A stretch of 64,000 nt of DNA from Pipra filicauda (lineage: Eukaryota > Chordata > Aves > Passeriformes > Pipridae), in contig NW_024104998.1 of the NCBI RefSeq assembly GCF_003945595.2, positions 6,144,721 to 6,208,720 on the forward strand. Reading direction: 5' to 3'. Made by a program: the position numbers and the translations under genes. Positions 48,982-61,000 of the stretch are shown one piece after another. Under the pieces are notes generated by a model. It made no database searches. It was not told the origin of the DNA and saw only the letters and a program-made list of their open reading frames with translations. Positions within the stretch are counted from its first letter, which is position 1. Each line of letters starts with the position of its first letter.

Positions 48982-50819
48982 TGTTCTGGGCAGATACACC
49001 TGGGTCTGGCTGTCTGTAAACAGGGAACACCCCCAAACCTGCACCTGCTGGGAAAAGAAAGGGGGCCTGGGTGGTTAAAGTGCATCCAGCAAGTTGCTTC
49101 CAGGTGGTATCCCAGGACCAGCCAGGAGTAACCACTGTGTGCCAGTGCCAGCTTCCATCACGTTTCTGGGTGTCCCTCTGAAACGTTTCAGAGTCTCTCT
49201 TAAGAGAGAAAATTAATCATTTTAATGAGGACTTGTATCAGTGTGCCTTTATCTTGTACATAAGGATGTTGATGGAAGTAGCAGGTTGCAGTTCTAGATG
49301 ACCCCATTCCACTGAGGAATGTTACAAAAGGAACGTGGGAGTAGAGCAGGAATACTATAAAAATACTTTAAACTTACATTGCCTGCTGGTGCCAGACAAT
49401 TGTGTGAGTCTTCACCTGCCTGTGCCTCTTCCAGAGGGTCACTGTGAGGTTATTCCACAGGCACTGCTGCAGAAGGCAGTAAGGAATTGCTCCACAGGTT
49501 TCCTAGGCTCTGCTTTCAGCTCCCTACTGAGGGAAAGGGAGAGAAGGTGAGGTGGGGTTTGTGTGAACAGAGCAGCCTCTGCCCCTTTCATTCTTGTCTC
49601 CAGCTCTTCAACGCAGTGAGACAAACCCTCCCTCCTTACAGAGCTGAGGCAGCTTTTTCCAAGGCTCAGACCTCAGTGTCTGGTGTTCTCTGGACACAGG
49701 AATGTCCCACAGGCCCGGCAGGAAACAACCAGTGAGGACACGAGTTTTAACACATGGAAGTTGAGTTCACTGCAATGTGTAAACAGGTTCTTTCTCTCTT
49801 TATTCTGCTATTGCAAGAACATAAAAATAGATGTCCTCTCCCCCATCCAGAGCTCCACACTGGCTCTCCCATCCCTCCCTCCCCCAGAGACAATTCCACA
49901 GGGCAGCTGAGAAAAAGGACTAAGGAAGCAGCTGCCCTTTCCTTGGGGAAAAACCCAACTTTAAAGGTAGAACACACCTATAGAAAGGAAAAAAAAAATC
50001 CATTAAATATGCACAGGATTCAAACACATTTCCTATGGTGCTTCTGGAGGGGCAGGACTTCCCAAACTGTCTGTGCCCAAGGGATCGGCCACCAGGAAAC
50101 TGCCCTCATCCAATCTGACACAACCATGGAAGTGCTATGGAGAGGAGGTGGCAGAACTCCAGGAACACCAGGAAACACCCAGCCCAGAGGCACAGCACCA
50201 GGGGGGGCACAACCTACCTCTGGCAGGGTAAGGAGGGGCCGGCGTTCCCGCCCGAGCAGCCCCGATCCCAGAGGAAGCGGCAGAATCCTTGTCCCAGCTC
50301 CACTTCAAGAACCAGGTTGGCAATTTACAGCAGGTTGTGGTGCCTCTGAGGTCTCACTTTCCAGCAGCATCAGTGGCTGACAGGTAGAAAAGCCCAGCAC
50401 ACACCTTGGAACAGCAGAGCAGATGTGCCTGAAGGTGTCACTTCTTAAAAAAAGGCAAATCAAGGGCAGCAGGAACCACAGAACCAATCGAGGGGGAGGA
50501 AATAAAAAATAAAGCAAAGAATGGACTGCATTGCAAACAAACACTAAACAGTTAACTCTGCAATTAACATCTCAAAACTAACTTTTACCCAGGGTGGTCA
50601 AGTATCTCATTAAAATGCAGCAATCTAAAACTCCAGAGGACTGTTACAAATAAAAACTTGCTTCTGTGAATCGCTACACAATCAGGTGGATTTCCTTTCA
50701 CAAACAGAACCAAACCAGTCTAATTTAGACTCCAGTACAGCATGAACAGTTCCAACTTTAGGCTGTTGAACACTCCTTTTCCACTTCAGTGCAGCGTAGG
50801 AAGAATAGCACACGTTAAA
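48982..50819. other. Interval between the convergent SOD1 and SCAF4 genes
   Basis: No coding exon or recognised repeat. Short A-rich runs occur (49989-49998 and around 50500). It may be partly transcribed as extended 3' UTR of either gene. Confidence 0.5.
49799..49804 (-). terminator. Candidate distal polyadenylation signal for SCAF4
   Basis: Another minus-strand AATAAA about 1.36 kb after the stop. If used, the SCAF4 3' UTR would reach within about 0.8 kb of the distal SOD1 signal. No independent evidence of use. Confidence 0.3.
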
Positions 50820-51162
50820 AGTTTGTTACGAAAATAGAGTTTATTAAAAACACATCCCTATTGTTTTTGAGGAGCTTTCACCGTTACCTTTTTCTTAAAT
50901 TAAAAACAAAATAGAAAGCACTTCTACTTCTGATTCGTAAACTTTTTAAAGTCAAAACTTTAAAAAAGTTACAGCAAAAACGGGTAATATTTAATCATCT
51001 CTTCAGTATTTATGTTATGCTGTGGCTATTTTTAAATAGGAGGGGAAGCAATCAAATTGCTGGCGGGGCCCCTGCGCTGGGCAGGGCCGGGGGCGGCAGC
51101 GGATTTACAGCACTGTACAACTAAAGCTCGACACTCCGACCCAGGCTCGGCAGGGCCCGGGC
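50820..51162 (-). other. SCAF4: SCAF4 3' untranslated region
   Basis: AT-rich sequence after the stop. On the minus strand an AATAAA signal lies at 50845-50840, followed by a GT-rich stretch (CGTGTGCT). This predicts a 3' UTR of about 340 bases. Confidence 0.7.
50840..50845 (-). terminator. SCAF4: SCAF4 proximal AATAAA polyadenylation signal
   Basis: TTTATT on the plus strand, i.e. AATAAA in the SCAF4 direction, with a GU-rich element about 25 bases further on. Confidence 0.7.
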
Positions 51163-52004
51163 TCAGCGCGGAGCCTCCACCACGGAGCCCGTGTCCTTGT
51201 CCGCCTGTTCCAGGGATGAGGTAGCCTCGGGTGCCGACTCTTCCGCAGGTTTCGCACCCGCAGGTTCGGACTCTCCCGCCGCGAGTTCTGAAACAATGTC
51301 TGCGTCGGCCGCTTTGCCGCCGTGGGACTCGTGGTTTTTGTCGCCCTCCGCCCTGTCTGTCACCTCCGGCTTTTCCTTGCCGCGGCCTTCTTCCTTGTCT
51401 CTGCGCGACTCCCGGTCTCTGGAATCCCTCTCCCTGTCTCGGTGGCCGCTGGAGCGCCTGTTCCTGTCCTCCGAGTCCCTGTGCCTGTCGCGCTCGGGGC
51501 TGCGCCGGCCCCAGTCGCGCCGCTCGCGGTTCCCGAGGCGCTCGTGCTCCCGGTCGTCCCCACGGTTCCCGTAGCGCTCACGCTCGTTATCTACCCGGTT
51601 CCCAAACGACCTCCTTCCGAACCTCTCCTGGTCTCTGTTGGGGGTGAACGTCTGCCTGTCATTCCTGAACTGGCGCCCGTCCCTGTTCTCCTCGGGTCCG
51701 CCCGGGCCCCCGCTGCCCGGGACCCCCCCGGGCCTCACAAAGTGCCCCGGCGGGGGGAAGGGGGTTTTCATTCCATGGGGGGGAGGCATCCCAAAGCCCC
51801 CCGGCCCCGGCGGGGGCCCCCTGTGCATCATGTGGGGGGGCATGTGGCGCGGTGGCATCAGCGGGAAGCGCGGCAGCGGCGGGGGCGGCATTCCCGGCGG
51901 CCGCTGGAGCGGGATCAGCCCGGGCCGGGCGCCCAGGAGCCCGGTGGATGGAGTCTGGAGCCCGACCACGGGGGCTGGAGGGGGCGGTGCCACGCCCTGG
52001 GTGC
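51163..52004 (-). CDS. SCAF4: SCAF4 terminal coding exon with stop
   Basis: Follows acceptor TTCCTTGCAG and runs 280 codons to TGA at 51165-51163. It starts with Pro/Gly/Met-rich sequence (RPPGMPPPPLPRFPLMPPRH). It then switches to a charged tail of RD, RE and RS dipeptides (RDWGRRSPERDRHRDSEDRN) and ends in an acidic, Ala/Glu-rich C-terminus (SVVEAPR). The Gln/Pro-rich block found at GRQ...QFRND in mammals, as I recall it, is reduced to GRQFRND here. Confidence 0.94.
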
Positions 52005-55000
52005 CTGCAAGGAACACACAAGGGACAGTCAGAGCTTGGCAGCAGGGAACACAAGGCATTTCCATAGCTCCAAACCCACTCTGCAGTTATCCCAGGAAAG
52101 GAGCGCACGAGAACTTGGAGAGGAGCTTCCTGTGCCGCCCAGGTGCAAACACACCTCTGTGTGCTGCTGAAGGGAAGATGTGGCAATGGCGGGAACTCAT
52201 CCCTGATCCCAAAGGCCTCCTTTGCCCTGCTGCAGGTCAGAGCCCCCCCTCAGCCCCAGCTCAGCCTCTCACCTCCCCTGACTTGTAATAAGTACAAGTA
52301 ATTTAATTTCTCCACAAACTGCAGCACTGAAGCAGCATAATGGTACCTGGAACTCCCCCTCTTTCACTCTGAACACTCTTTAAATATCAGCCCCCTTCAA
52401 TGTCAAGGCTAAATCAGCTGTAGAAGCACAACCAGAGTTTCCTCACCAAATGAAAACTTGCAGAACTGTCCAGAAACACACCCTTGTTTACTGAAAATGC
52501 TCAGGAAAATTCATGGTACAGACACACATGGTGACAGGTCTGAGAAGATTTAAAGCCCTTTGTTGTGTCATGCAGAGAAAGGTAGTAAATAACACTGGTT
52601 TCCCACACTGGGTAAGAACTCCTTGAGCCCTGAGAGAGACCCGGAGGTGATTTACTGACCAGCTTCTCGTAGTCAAGACAGAAACCTCATCCCTTTTACC
52701 TGCTCTTCTGTGTTGTTTTGGATGTGTAAAACCACACACTGCCTTCACAACTCACATTATTTATAACTGTCACTGGTGCTGCCCAGTTACAGGCCCTCAG
52801 GCCTTGCACTGTGTGTGCTCAGGAGGGGGCAGGAACTGAGGTAGGAAAACCCATCCCAAACCAGAGGGTGGTTGCAGAGTCACAGCTGAAATAACTCACC
52901 ATCAATCCCAGCACTTTGTAACAGCCACACTCAGAGGGGCTCAGAGAATGTTGTATCTGTTTTATGATTTAATGCAGATTACAAAAAACACTTGAGAACA
53001 AGCCAGCAAGGGAACAAAGACTTAATGACTGAGCTTGCACTACCAGGAAATGAATGCCAAGTTCGGTGGGAACTCCAGGATAACTAAGCTTTGATTACAT
53101 GTCATTATCCTGGTAGGAATTTGGGTAAAAAGACCCTACAAACTGCAATAGGTTGTATTTCTCCCGGATCACAGAATCTGAATATTCCAAACACTGCATC
53201 TACAGTTTGTTACTGGCCCAAGTTAAAATATTTGCTCAGCACTAAGAACACGTTGTCCACTCCAAAAGGATTTAAAAGCTGTTGTTTCCTGCAACAGGTA
53301 CATGTAAAAGGAGCCTAAAAATACCTGCTCTGCAGGTCGTTGAAAACTCCCTGAGTGCTCACTCCCTGAGCCATCACAGCCTGGAGTGTGTTGTTCTGAT
53401 TAACAACAGGGAGGTGTAACAGCAGTGAGTGTGATCAAGGACAAACTAAATTACAACAACCTGAGGGTGCTTTTTAGAAAAAGGCACAAAAAATCCAGAC
53501 CCAATGTCCACAAGGGATCACTCCCCTGAAGCACAACCATGTCCTTGCTGGAAGTGATGAAGGAATTACATTGAAGGCACGAAGGAAATCAGTGGAGATG
53601 AGACAGAACTTATAAGAGAAACTGTATGAAATGTTAATCCATTTAGAATTACTTTGTAACATGTCTTCCATATAAAAACTGAACAGAAAGAAGCTTCATT
53701 CTGGAGTTACAAAAGTTATTAAAGAGCTCCTGTGTGTTGTACAGGTTACAGAAGGTGATCCCAAGCAAGGAGAAGTTTAGATCTCTCTGACAGTCTCTTC
53801 CCAGCCACCTCCATCCCTTGAGCCTGGCCTGCTGCAGGTCATCCATGCATCCATTCAATGCAGGAGGAATCAAAGTGCTTTTAAGGAGAGTTTAATTTGT
53901 GCCAACTTACTGAGTGGTTCAAAAAAGCCAAGATAGCTGATATTAATCTTTTCTCTTAAATCACATCACATTATAATGTTTCTTCTGGTTTCCTTGTATC
54001 TTGTATCATACTGTGAGCAGTCCCCACAACTCCAGAACATCAGGATGGAAGGGTTTTATGTAACCCCTTGATTATAAATAACTTCTTGAAATAAGACACC
54101 CATCAACATCCAATGCTACTGCTTAAGCAAACACACAGATCTCAGCCACTACTCCAGCACTGCTCTGTGAGCTCAGAAAACCTGAGCCTGAACACTGAGA
54201 GAAGTCACTCTGATCACGTGCACTTTACTTGCCTCAACCACTCAGAGAACAAGTTCACAAAAAAAACAAAGGCAAGTTCTTGACTTCCAGATTTCTCAAA
54301 TTCAGCTTCCTGGGATTTGTAAGAATAAAAAGCAGCTGCTGCCCAAGGAACTGTGTGGGTGTCTAATTTAATTCAATCTTCAGGTTGTAAAACCTTTTTA
54401 TTACATGTGCAGCGCTACAGCAAAGGGCAGAGGAACTTCATACATTCCACAGCCTTGGAATAAGAAATTCAGGTTCTGCTGTACAAGACAAAGTCCCATA
54501 AAACTCCAAAATTCTGGTAGTGCTGTGCTGCCATCACAAAAAGTGCAATTCACCATGAAGGTGTGAGTTTCTGTGTACACTGTAAAGTTCTGGGCAGAAA
54601 CCCACTGACACAAAATTAACTTTTTCATTCATTTGTTAAGCTGTCATTTAGAGGTCTGAAATCCCATAAATGCAATAATCTCACTAAAATACATAGGTAA
54701 CAAGTCTTCTGAGGCAATTCTTGACACTGGCCCATCAAAGGCCATCCTAAAGTGAACATTTAGCAGAGCTCTGTACCATTAAACAGTTCACACTCCCTTT
54801 CAAAATCTGACCAGGTTTGTACCATACTGGGAAAAGTAATTTATGCAACATACCGAAGCTACTTTGGTTTTGTAATCAAAATACCATTTAGCAATTTAAT
54901 AATATATTCCTACAAAGGTTTCCAAACCTGTAATACTGCAAGGCTGAATAAAAGCTTTAGGCTGAATAAAAGCTTTAGGCTTTCTGTTTTATTAAAACAA

Positions 55001-58000
55001 TTTATTCCATATATAAAAAAAGTATGTGCCACATCCTCACAGATTTAAAAAAATACACTAAAAATAGTTAATAAGTTAATTTTATACATGTAATAGTTGA
55101 GTCTAAAACCTGGTTCATATGTCAGATGTGTTGTTTAAAGTTCATTTTCTATCTTATATAAACATCCACTTGCTAAAAGTAAACAGCATTTTAATTTGTA
55201 ACTTAAACATTACAGCTTTGTTTCTTCAGAAAATATCTTCAATAATAAATGAAACTGCTTCTTCTGTGCAAAATCAAGCCTCTAAAAGTGATTTCAAAGC
55301 CAACAGAAGGGCAGAAGTTTCAAGAAGTTGAGAAAAACGTGCTTCCTTTCCCCTGGAGTCTAAGTCAGCAGCAAAATCAAAATGGTATTTTAAATTTAGG
55401 GAACAACGAAGTGCAGAACTTACACAAGAGAGCACTTACCAAGGAGTGGGACAGCCTGGGTGACAGGAGCAGGGACATTAGTAGGTGCTACAGGAGGTGG
55501 AACAGTCCCATAGATTTTGGAACTATCGGTGGTTTCAGCATTCCCTCTGCCTCCAGAAACTACTGGGATGGGATTTCCTACAGACGACTCCTTTGTAGTG
55601 TCCTCACTCCCACCCGTTGCTGTAGCTGAGGAACAAGGCATGGACACATTAACCACCAGCAGCAATTCCTGCTGCACGACCCCTGCCTCCCACAGGGCTC
55701 CAGCACTTACAGTTTGGGATGTTCACTGCCGGAGTGTGCGGGACAGACACCGGAGGGGTTATAGGTGGTGGCGGCCCAGGAGGAAGGAAGCCTACAAAAT
55801 ACAGATGCCCCCTGAGTGCCCCCCTTTGGCACAACACCCCAGTGCAGCTGGGTCTGTGCTCTGGGGTGAGCAGAGCACAGGGTGAATGAACCACCCCCCA
55901 TGTACCTGGGGGTAAATGCAGAGGGTTGAATCCAGGCCGTAAGAACGGGGGCGGCGGCGGGGGCGGCACCCCGGGAGCAAATCCAGGAGGGGGGATTCCT
56001 AAAGGGGCTGTGAAAGCAGGTGGTTGGAGTGCACCAACCACAGGAGGCCCAGAGGGATGTGGTGGAACCTAAGGAAAAAGCAAGGGGAAAAACGTGTTAC
56101 CCCAAGACTGAACGGGTGATTCCCTGTCCCACTGGGATCTCTGCTTTGCTCAGCACAACAGGAACATTTAAACAACCTAAAATTGCTCTGCAGCAAGTGA
56201 GGCTTGTGTAAGAGACCTAATTAGCACTCTAAGAACTCCTACCACTCACGAGATCAACACCAATCTTGTTTGCCTTTATAATTAGAGAAAAATTCTTCTC
56301 TGTGGTAAATTCTTCTCCTACCACTCACAAGATCAACACCAATCTTGTTTGCCTTTATAATTAGAGAAAAATTCTTCTCTGTGGTAAATGGGTTTTAATG
56401 TATGTTGGTGGCTCACCTCCACACACCTTTCACACAGTGGCTGGGATTCATTTCCATCCAGGAGGATCCAATGCAATGCACATGACTTTGGAGCAACTAA
56501 AAACCTTTGCTTGCTTCCTTCTTACTACCTGAGTTTATACACTATAATATAGTGATTTTTTCCCTTTTTTTTTCCTCTTTAATTCTGATTTATATCAAGC
56601 TCTGAATTTAAATTAGCTCTGATTTAAATTAAGTTGGTACTTAGTCTCATATTTATGAGCTTATTACAGAAACTACACTAAATGTGTGGGAATCAAAAGG
56701 AAAAAATCCAATCAAAAACATGCTCTGCACTTAGAATGGATTTAATAAAGCAAAGAAGAGCTGTGTGCCCAAGTGACCATAACTGACCACCTCCATGACC
56801 AGCAACATTTCAGAACACCAAGACCCCTCATAACTTTTTATTTCTAGAGGAAAGAAGGACAAGCTTTTGCTGTTTTATTCTCAGGACTGAAAGAACCTGC
56901 TTCGGGTTCCTTATCAGCGTTACTCAGCCCAGGCACACTAAATCTGTGCTATTACAGTTTGATAATCAAAATGATGGTATCAGAAACAGCAAATCTGGGG
57001 AGGGATGCAGCAAACTGGGATCAACATGGAAAAAATAACTAGAGGGAGAATTGTTTACTAAGGAGGAGACTGGAATGGAGAAAGGGAGGAGAAAGCACAA
57101 GGGAAGGGAAGGTCAGGAAGTGAGAAAAGAATCAGTTGTGGGAATCCTGCAGCAGAAGCTCGTTCTTGACACTTCCTTTTTCAGCATGGATTTAGGGAAA
57201 ATAAACAAAATCACTGCTATTTAATACAGTTAATGGCTACTAAACTTTCTGAAATTATAAGTTTGACTTACTGTTCATTTATTAAATAATAGTTTATAGC
57301 ACATCAAGAATCATGTGTCAAAACAACCCATAATTCAACATATTATGTTCTCAAATCCCATAATTGAACCCATAATTCAACATATTATGTTCTCAAATCC
57401 CATAATTGGCTAAATTATACATGTCTTCAAATCATTTGAGTTCTTGATCTTCTGTGAGTGCCTGCCACATTGTAGTTCATAAATCACACTTTCTCAAGAT
57501 GCAAGACAGTTTTATTCATACTCCTTCCCATCTGGGAGAAGGGATACTACTATTTTAAAAGCAACGAGAAACTATTGATATTAAAGTAATTTGTGTATCT
57601 ATCAACAGAAAAGCTTTTTCTTAGGGGAAAATTATTAGGAAAACAAACAAAAAAAAGCCAATCACCAAACTGAAGATGCAATTCAGCCCATCAATAAAAA
57701 AAACTCTACTGCAGTAATTTCTCTGTGACTGAGAGTCAAACAGTTACCATTCATGGCATCTCCTCCCTGAATTATTATTTAAAGTAAGTTCTTGTTTCTT
57801 TATCCCAAGTAAATGAGGAACAACTCTCACCTGTGGAGGAGGTACTGTTATTGGTGCAGGCATGGGGACAGGGATGGGGACAGGTAAAGCTTTGGGTATA
57901 GGTGACACTGGTTCATTGTGTGCAGCTTCTGCGCCTCCGTTCTGAGCTACTTCATTTTCAGACTTCTTGGGGATTCCCTTCCACTCTGTACAACACAAAA

Positions 58001-61000
58001 TCCCAACAGACAAGGATCAGCTCAGAGGGAGCAGAAAGGTGAAACATGTTTGCTGATGTTTAGAAAAGGACCTAATTGAAACTACTCAAATAAGAAGCAT
58101 TTATACATATTTCTGACAATAATAAAAAGAAATAATTAAAAAAATTGGACAGAATGACCCAACCCTTAAATAAAAGCTTCACTAACTGCACACAACTGAA
58201 CATGCAGCACTGCTGTACCTGGACTAAGAGTTTCATTGTCCAGCATTCCCCCTTCACAGAAGCTTTCAAGATCTTCAGGTTTGACTTTGTCCCACGGTAT
58301 GTAAGTCACACCTAATTCCACATCCCAGTACTGCTTGTAGTCTGGCTTTATTCCTTTATTCAGAGCCCATGCAATCTTGGAGGGGGGGAAAATACATGTA
58401 AGTCAGGCAAATGTTTCCATTTTAATGCATTTCATATTTCTTTCTCACAAAACAGCACTACCATTTGGGGCTGAAAGGCAAAGACAGTAACTAAAACAGT
58501 TACAACACTGAAGTAAGTGGGTTTTTTTAAAGCAGACCTAGTTCTTTTTCCTTGGCTTGAATTTTGCTCACTATTTGTAAAAATGTATAAAGCCAGTTTC
58601 TTCCCATGTTCCCCAGCCACTAAGATTAATTCCAGTTCCCTTTGGAGGACTCTAATATGATGTTCTACAGAAGGAAGAACTTCACTAATTTAATGCATCC
58701 TTCCTTATTTATTAGTATCTTTGTAGGATTATCGTATGTAATGAAACTCTTATGAGACAAATATCCAACAACAGATGAGAAAGGATGACAGTAATTCCAG
58801 CAGCTTTAGAAATCCTGACATTTTCCAAGCAGTACCTTGATGGATTTCTGGTTGACTTTGAAGTTCCCTCGGCTCAGTTTCTGGAGGGCTCTGTTGGCAT
58901 CTTGTCTGTGCACCATGACAATGTAGGCACATCCTCTGGGGGGGATCATCTGGTTGGGGTTTAAGGAACAAAACTGGTTTTGCAAATAGAAAAGCAATGA
59001 ACAACACACAAGTGTTCAGTTACAGCAAGCTGGGACATCAGAGGGTGTTCCAAAAGGGGCTATGGAAGTATGGAAGGGAATGTAATTTAAGAGGCCAAGA
59101 AAGCCACTATCTTCAGGAAGTACACATTTCTAATAAACTAAAAATTCCACAACTTCTGAAGTGGAAAGCTTTAAACTCTAAAATATGGCTGACTCTTGTA
59201 TATTTAATCTTTTCAAACTGCTAAACACGTAAATGCTGTGGTCTGGCAATTAATTACCTCGTTGGAAGACACACCAATACCCCCCTTCATTCCATATACC
59301 ATGAGCTGGCAGCTGCACCTCCACACTCGGGTCTATCTGCAGCTTTGGAATAATTTTTATTGTTTATAATGAATTTGAGAAAAATCTCCTACGTTGTTTT
59401 ACAAAATTTGGAGTAGGAAGAAAATTGCAGTCGCTTCTTTTTGTTTGTTTCAATGAAATTTTAACAGCTATTATTCATATATTTATATGTATGCATTTAT
59501 ATATTTATACATATAAAATATCCTTAAATACAGCTAAACAAAACAACAGTTCTGTGTTTATGGCTAAAATAACACCAGCTGAGGGTCCACATTTCTGTAT
59601 TCAAACAAAATGGAGCAGATGAACTCAGCAGCACAGGATGTAATTCTGCAGGCATCTAGCTCTTCCTCATTCTCCAGAGAAGGCAGGATTTTTATGAAAA
59701 TGGCATAATCTTCTCTGGTTTATTTGCATTTTTAAATTGCAAGAACCCAAAGCAACTCTGTTCTTTGTCTACAACTCAGCCAAACTAATTTGAGTCTACA
59801 CATTAAAAAGCACAACATGCAAGAAGTGAGAGCTCAACTCTTTGGAATTTATAAAAATAAAGCTGTCTTAGAGCAGCCTGGAAACACTTTTTGTAACCAA
59901 GCCTATCAAAGTAGCTCACACTGCAGCATTTATTACTCACATTGATCGACTCAATGGGGCCAAACTCTTCCAAAAGACTGCCAACATCCTGCTGAGTTGT
60001 CCTCTTGTCAAGCTGTCCTACCCAAAGTGTGGTACTACAAACTGCAACAGAGAGTTAACTCAGGTTGGGAGAGCCATTATCGACACAAGCTCCTCTTACA
60101 GGACAGAGTAAGCAGCCCATTTATCTCACTTCATGCTGAATTCAGGGTAATAAACCAGCAACTGAGCTCAAAGTATCACACTGGTGCACTTTAGCACAGC
60201 AACATTTAATACTCAGCCACGTTTTGCCCAGTAAGTGATACAAAACTGCAAACTGTGACAGCACTGAGTGACAGTCTGGGAGAGGTGCTGGCAGAGGCAC
60301 ATCTCCCACCACTGCCAGGGAGCTTTCAGTGAACAGCTGCCAAGGCCCTGCAGTCCTTTTACACTACTGGAATTGTCACTCACCAGGTTTTGGCTTGTTA
60401 AAACTCTTCAAGTTTGTGTGTCTCTTACGTAAGAGAATGCCTTCATTTTACATGCTGACCCTGGAGAAGATTCCACATTCCAAAGGAATATTCAGAAGAC
60501 AACTACTATGTTTGGTCTATAAATACAGGCAAAGCCAAGATTACTTCAGATTATTTCAGCCTGTGTTTTCCAGGTCAAAGCCTCCCTCCAGGTCTGAGAG
60601 ACACACAACACTGAATAATTAGAAAAATTGTAATAATTTACAACCAACTCAACTTGTTATTTAATCTGCTTTAGCTTGCAGGTCTCAAAGGAAGGAAAAT
60701 AAAAACATGGGGCTGCAACTTTTTCTTCTCATTTATAGCCAAAGTATTTCCAACTTGGAGATATTCCAAAAATGCCAAACTGTCTACTATGAGTAAAGGA
60801 AGTGCAGGGATGTGAATTTAAGTCCTACCAGCCTTACAGCTCAGAAAACAAGTCACAGTGCAGTTTACTTTTTTTCTGTCTGGATGAATCTTGGAGACTC
60901 AAGGAAGAGGAACACAACAATTTAAAGAACATTGCTCAAAAAAGCGGTAGTTACTGGTATTTGCAAAGTTGCATCCACAATAAAAGGAAGAGTGAACTTA

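Larger units (their letters stand above)
56069..57830 (-). other. SCAF4: SCAF4 intron with tandem duplications
   Basis: AT-rich intron, free of CR1 copies, holding the 79-bp and 42-bp direct duplications listed separately. Confidence 0.7.

Noticed and set aside
51191..52170. Long plus-strand open frames (127-282 codons) opposite the SCAF4 last exon
   Set aside because: They are antisense to a well-supported exon. Its G+C-rich, Arg/Pro-rich codons leave the complementary strand free of stops. No splice or homology support.
59473..59521. Direct repeats considered as a CRISPR array
   Set aside because: This is AT-rich low complexity in an intron of a vertebrate gene, with no spacer-repeat periodicity.
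60034..60041. An alternative SCAF4 acceptor seven bases inside the first RRM exon
   Set aside because: It would break the frame with the preceding exon's phase-1 donor. The outer acceptor gives the conserved VCSTTLWV join.
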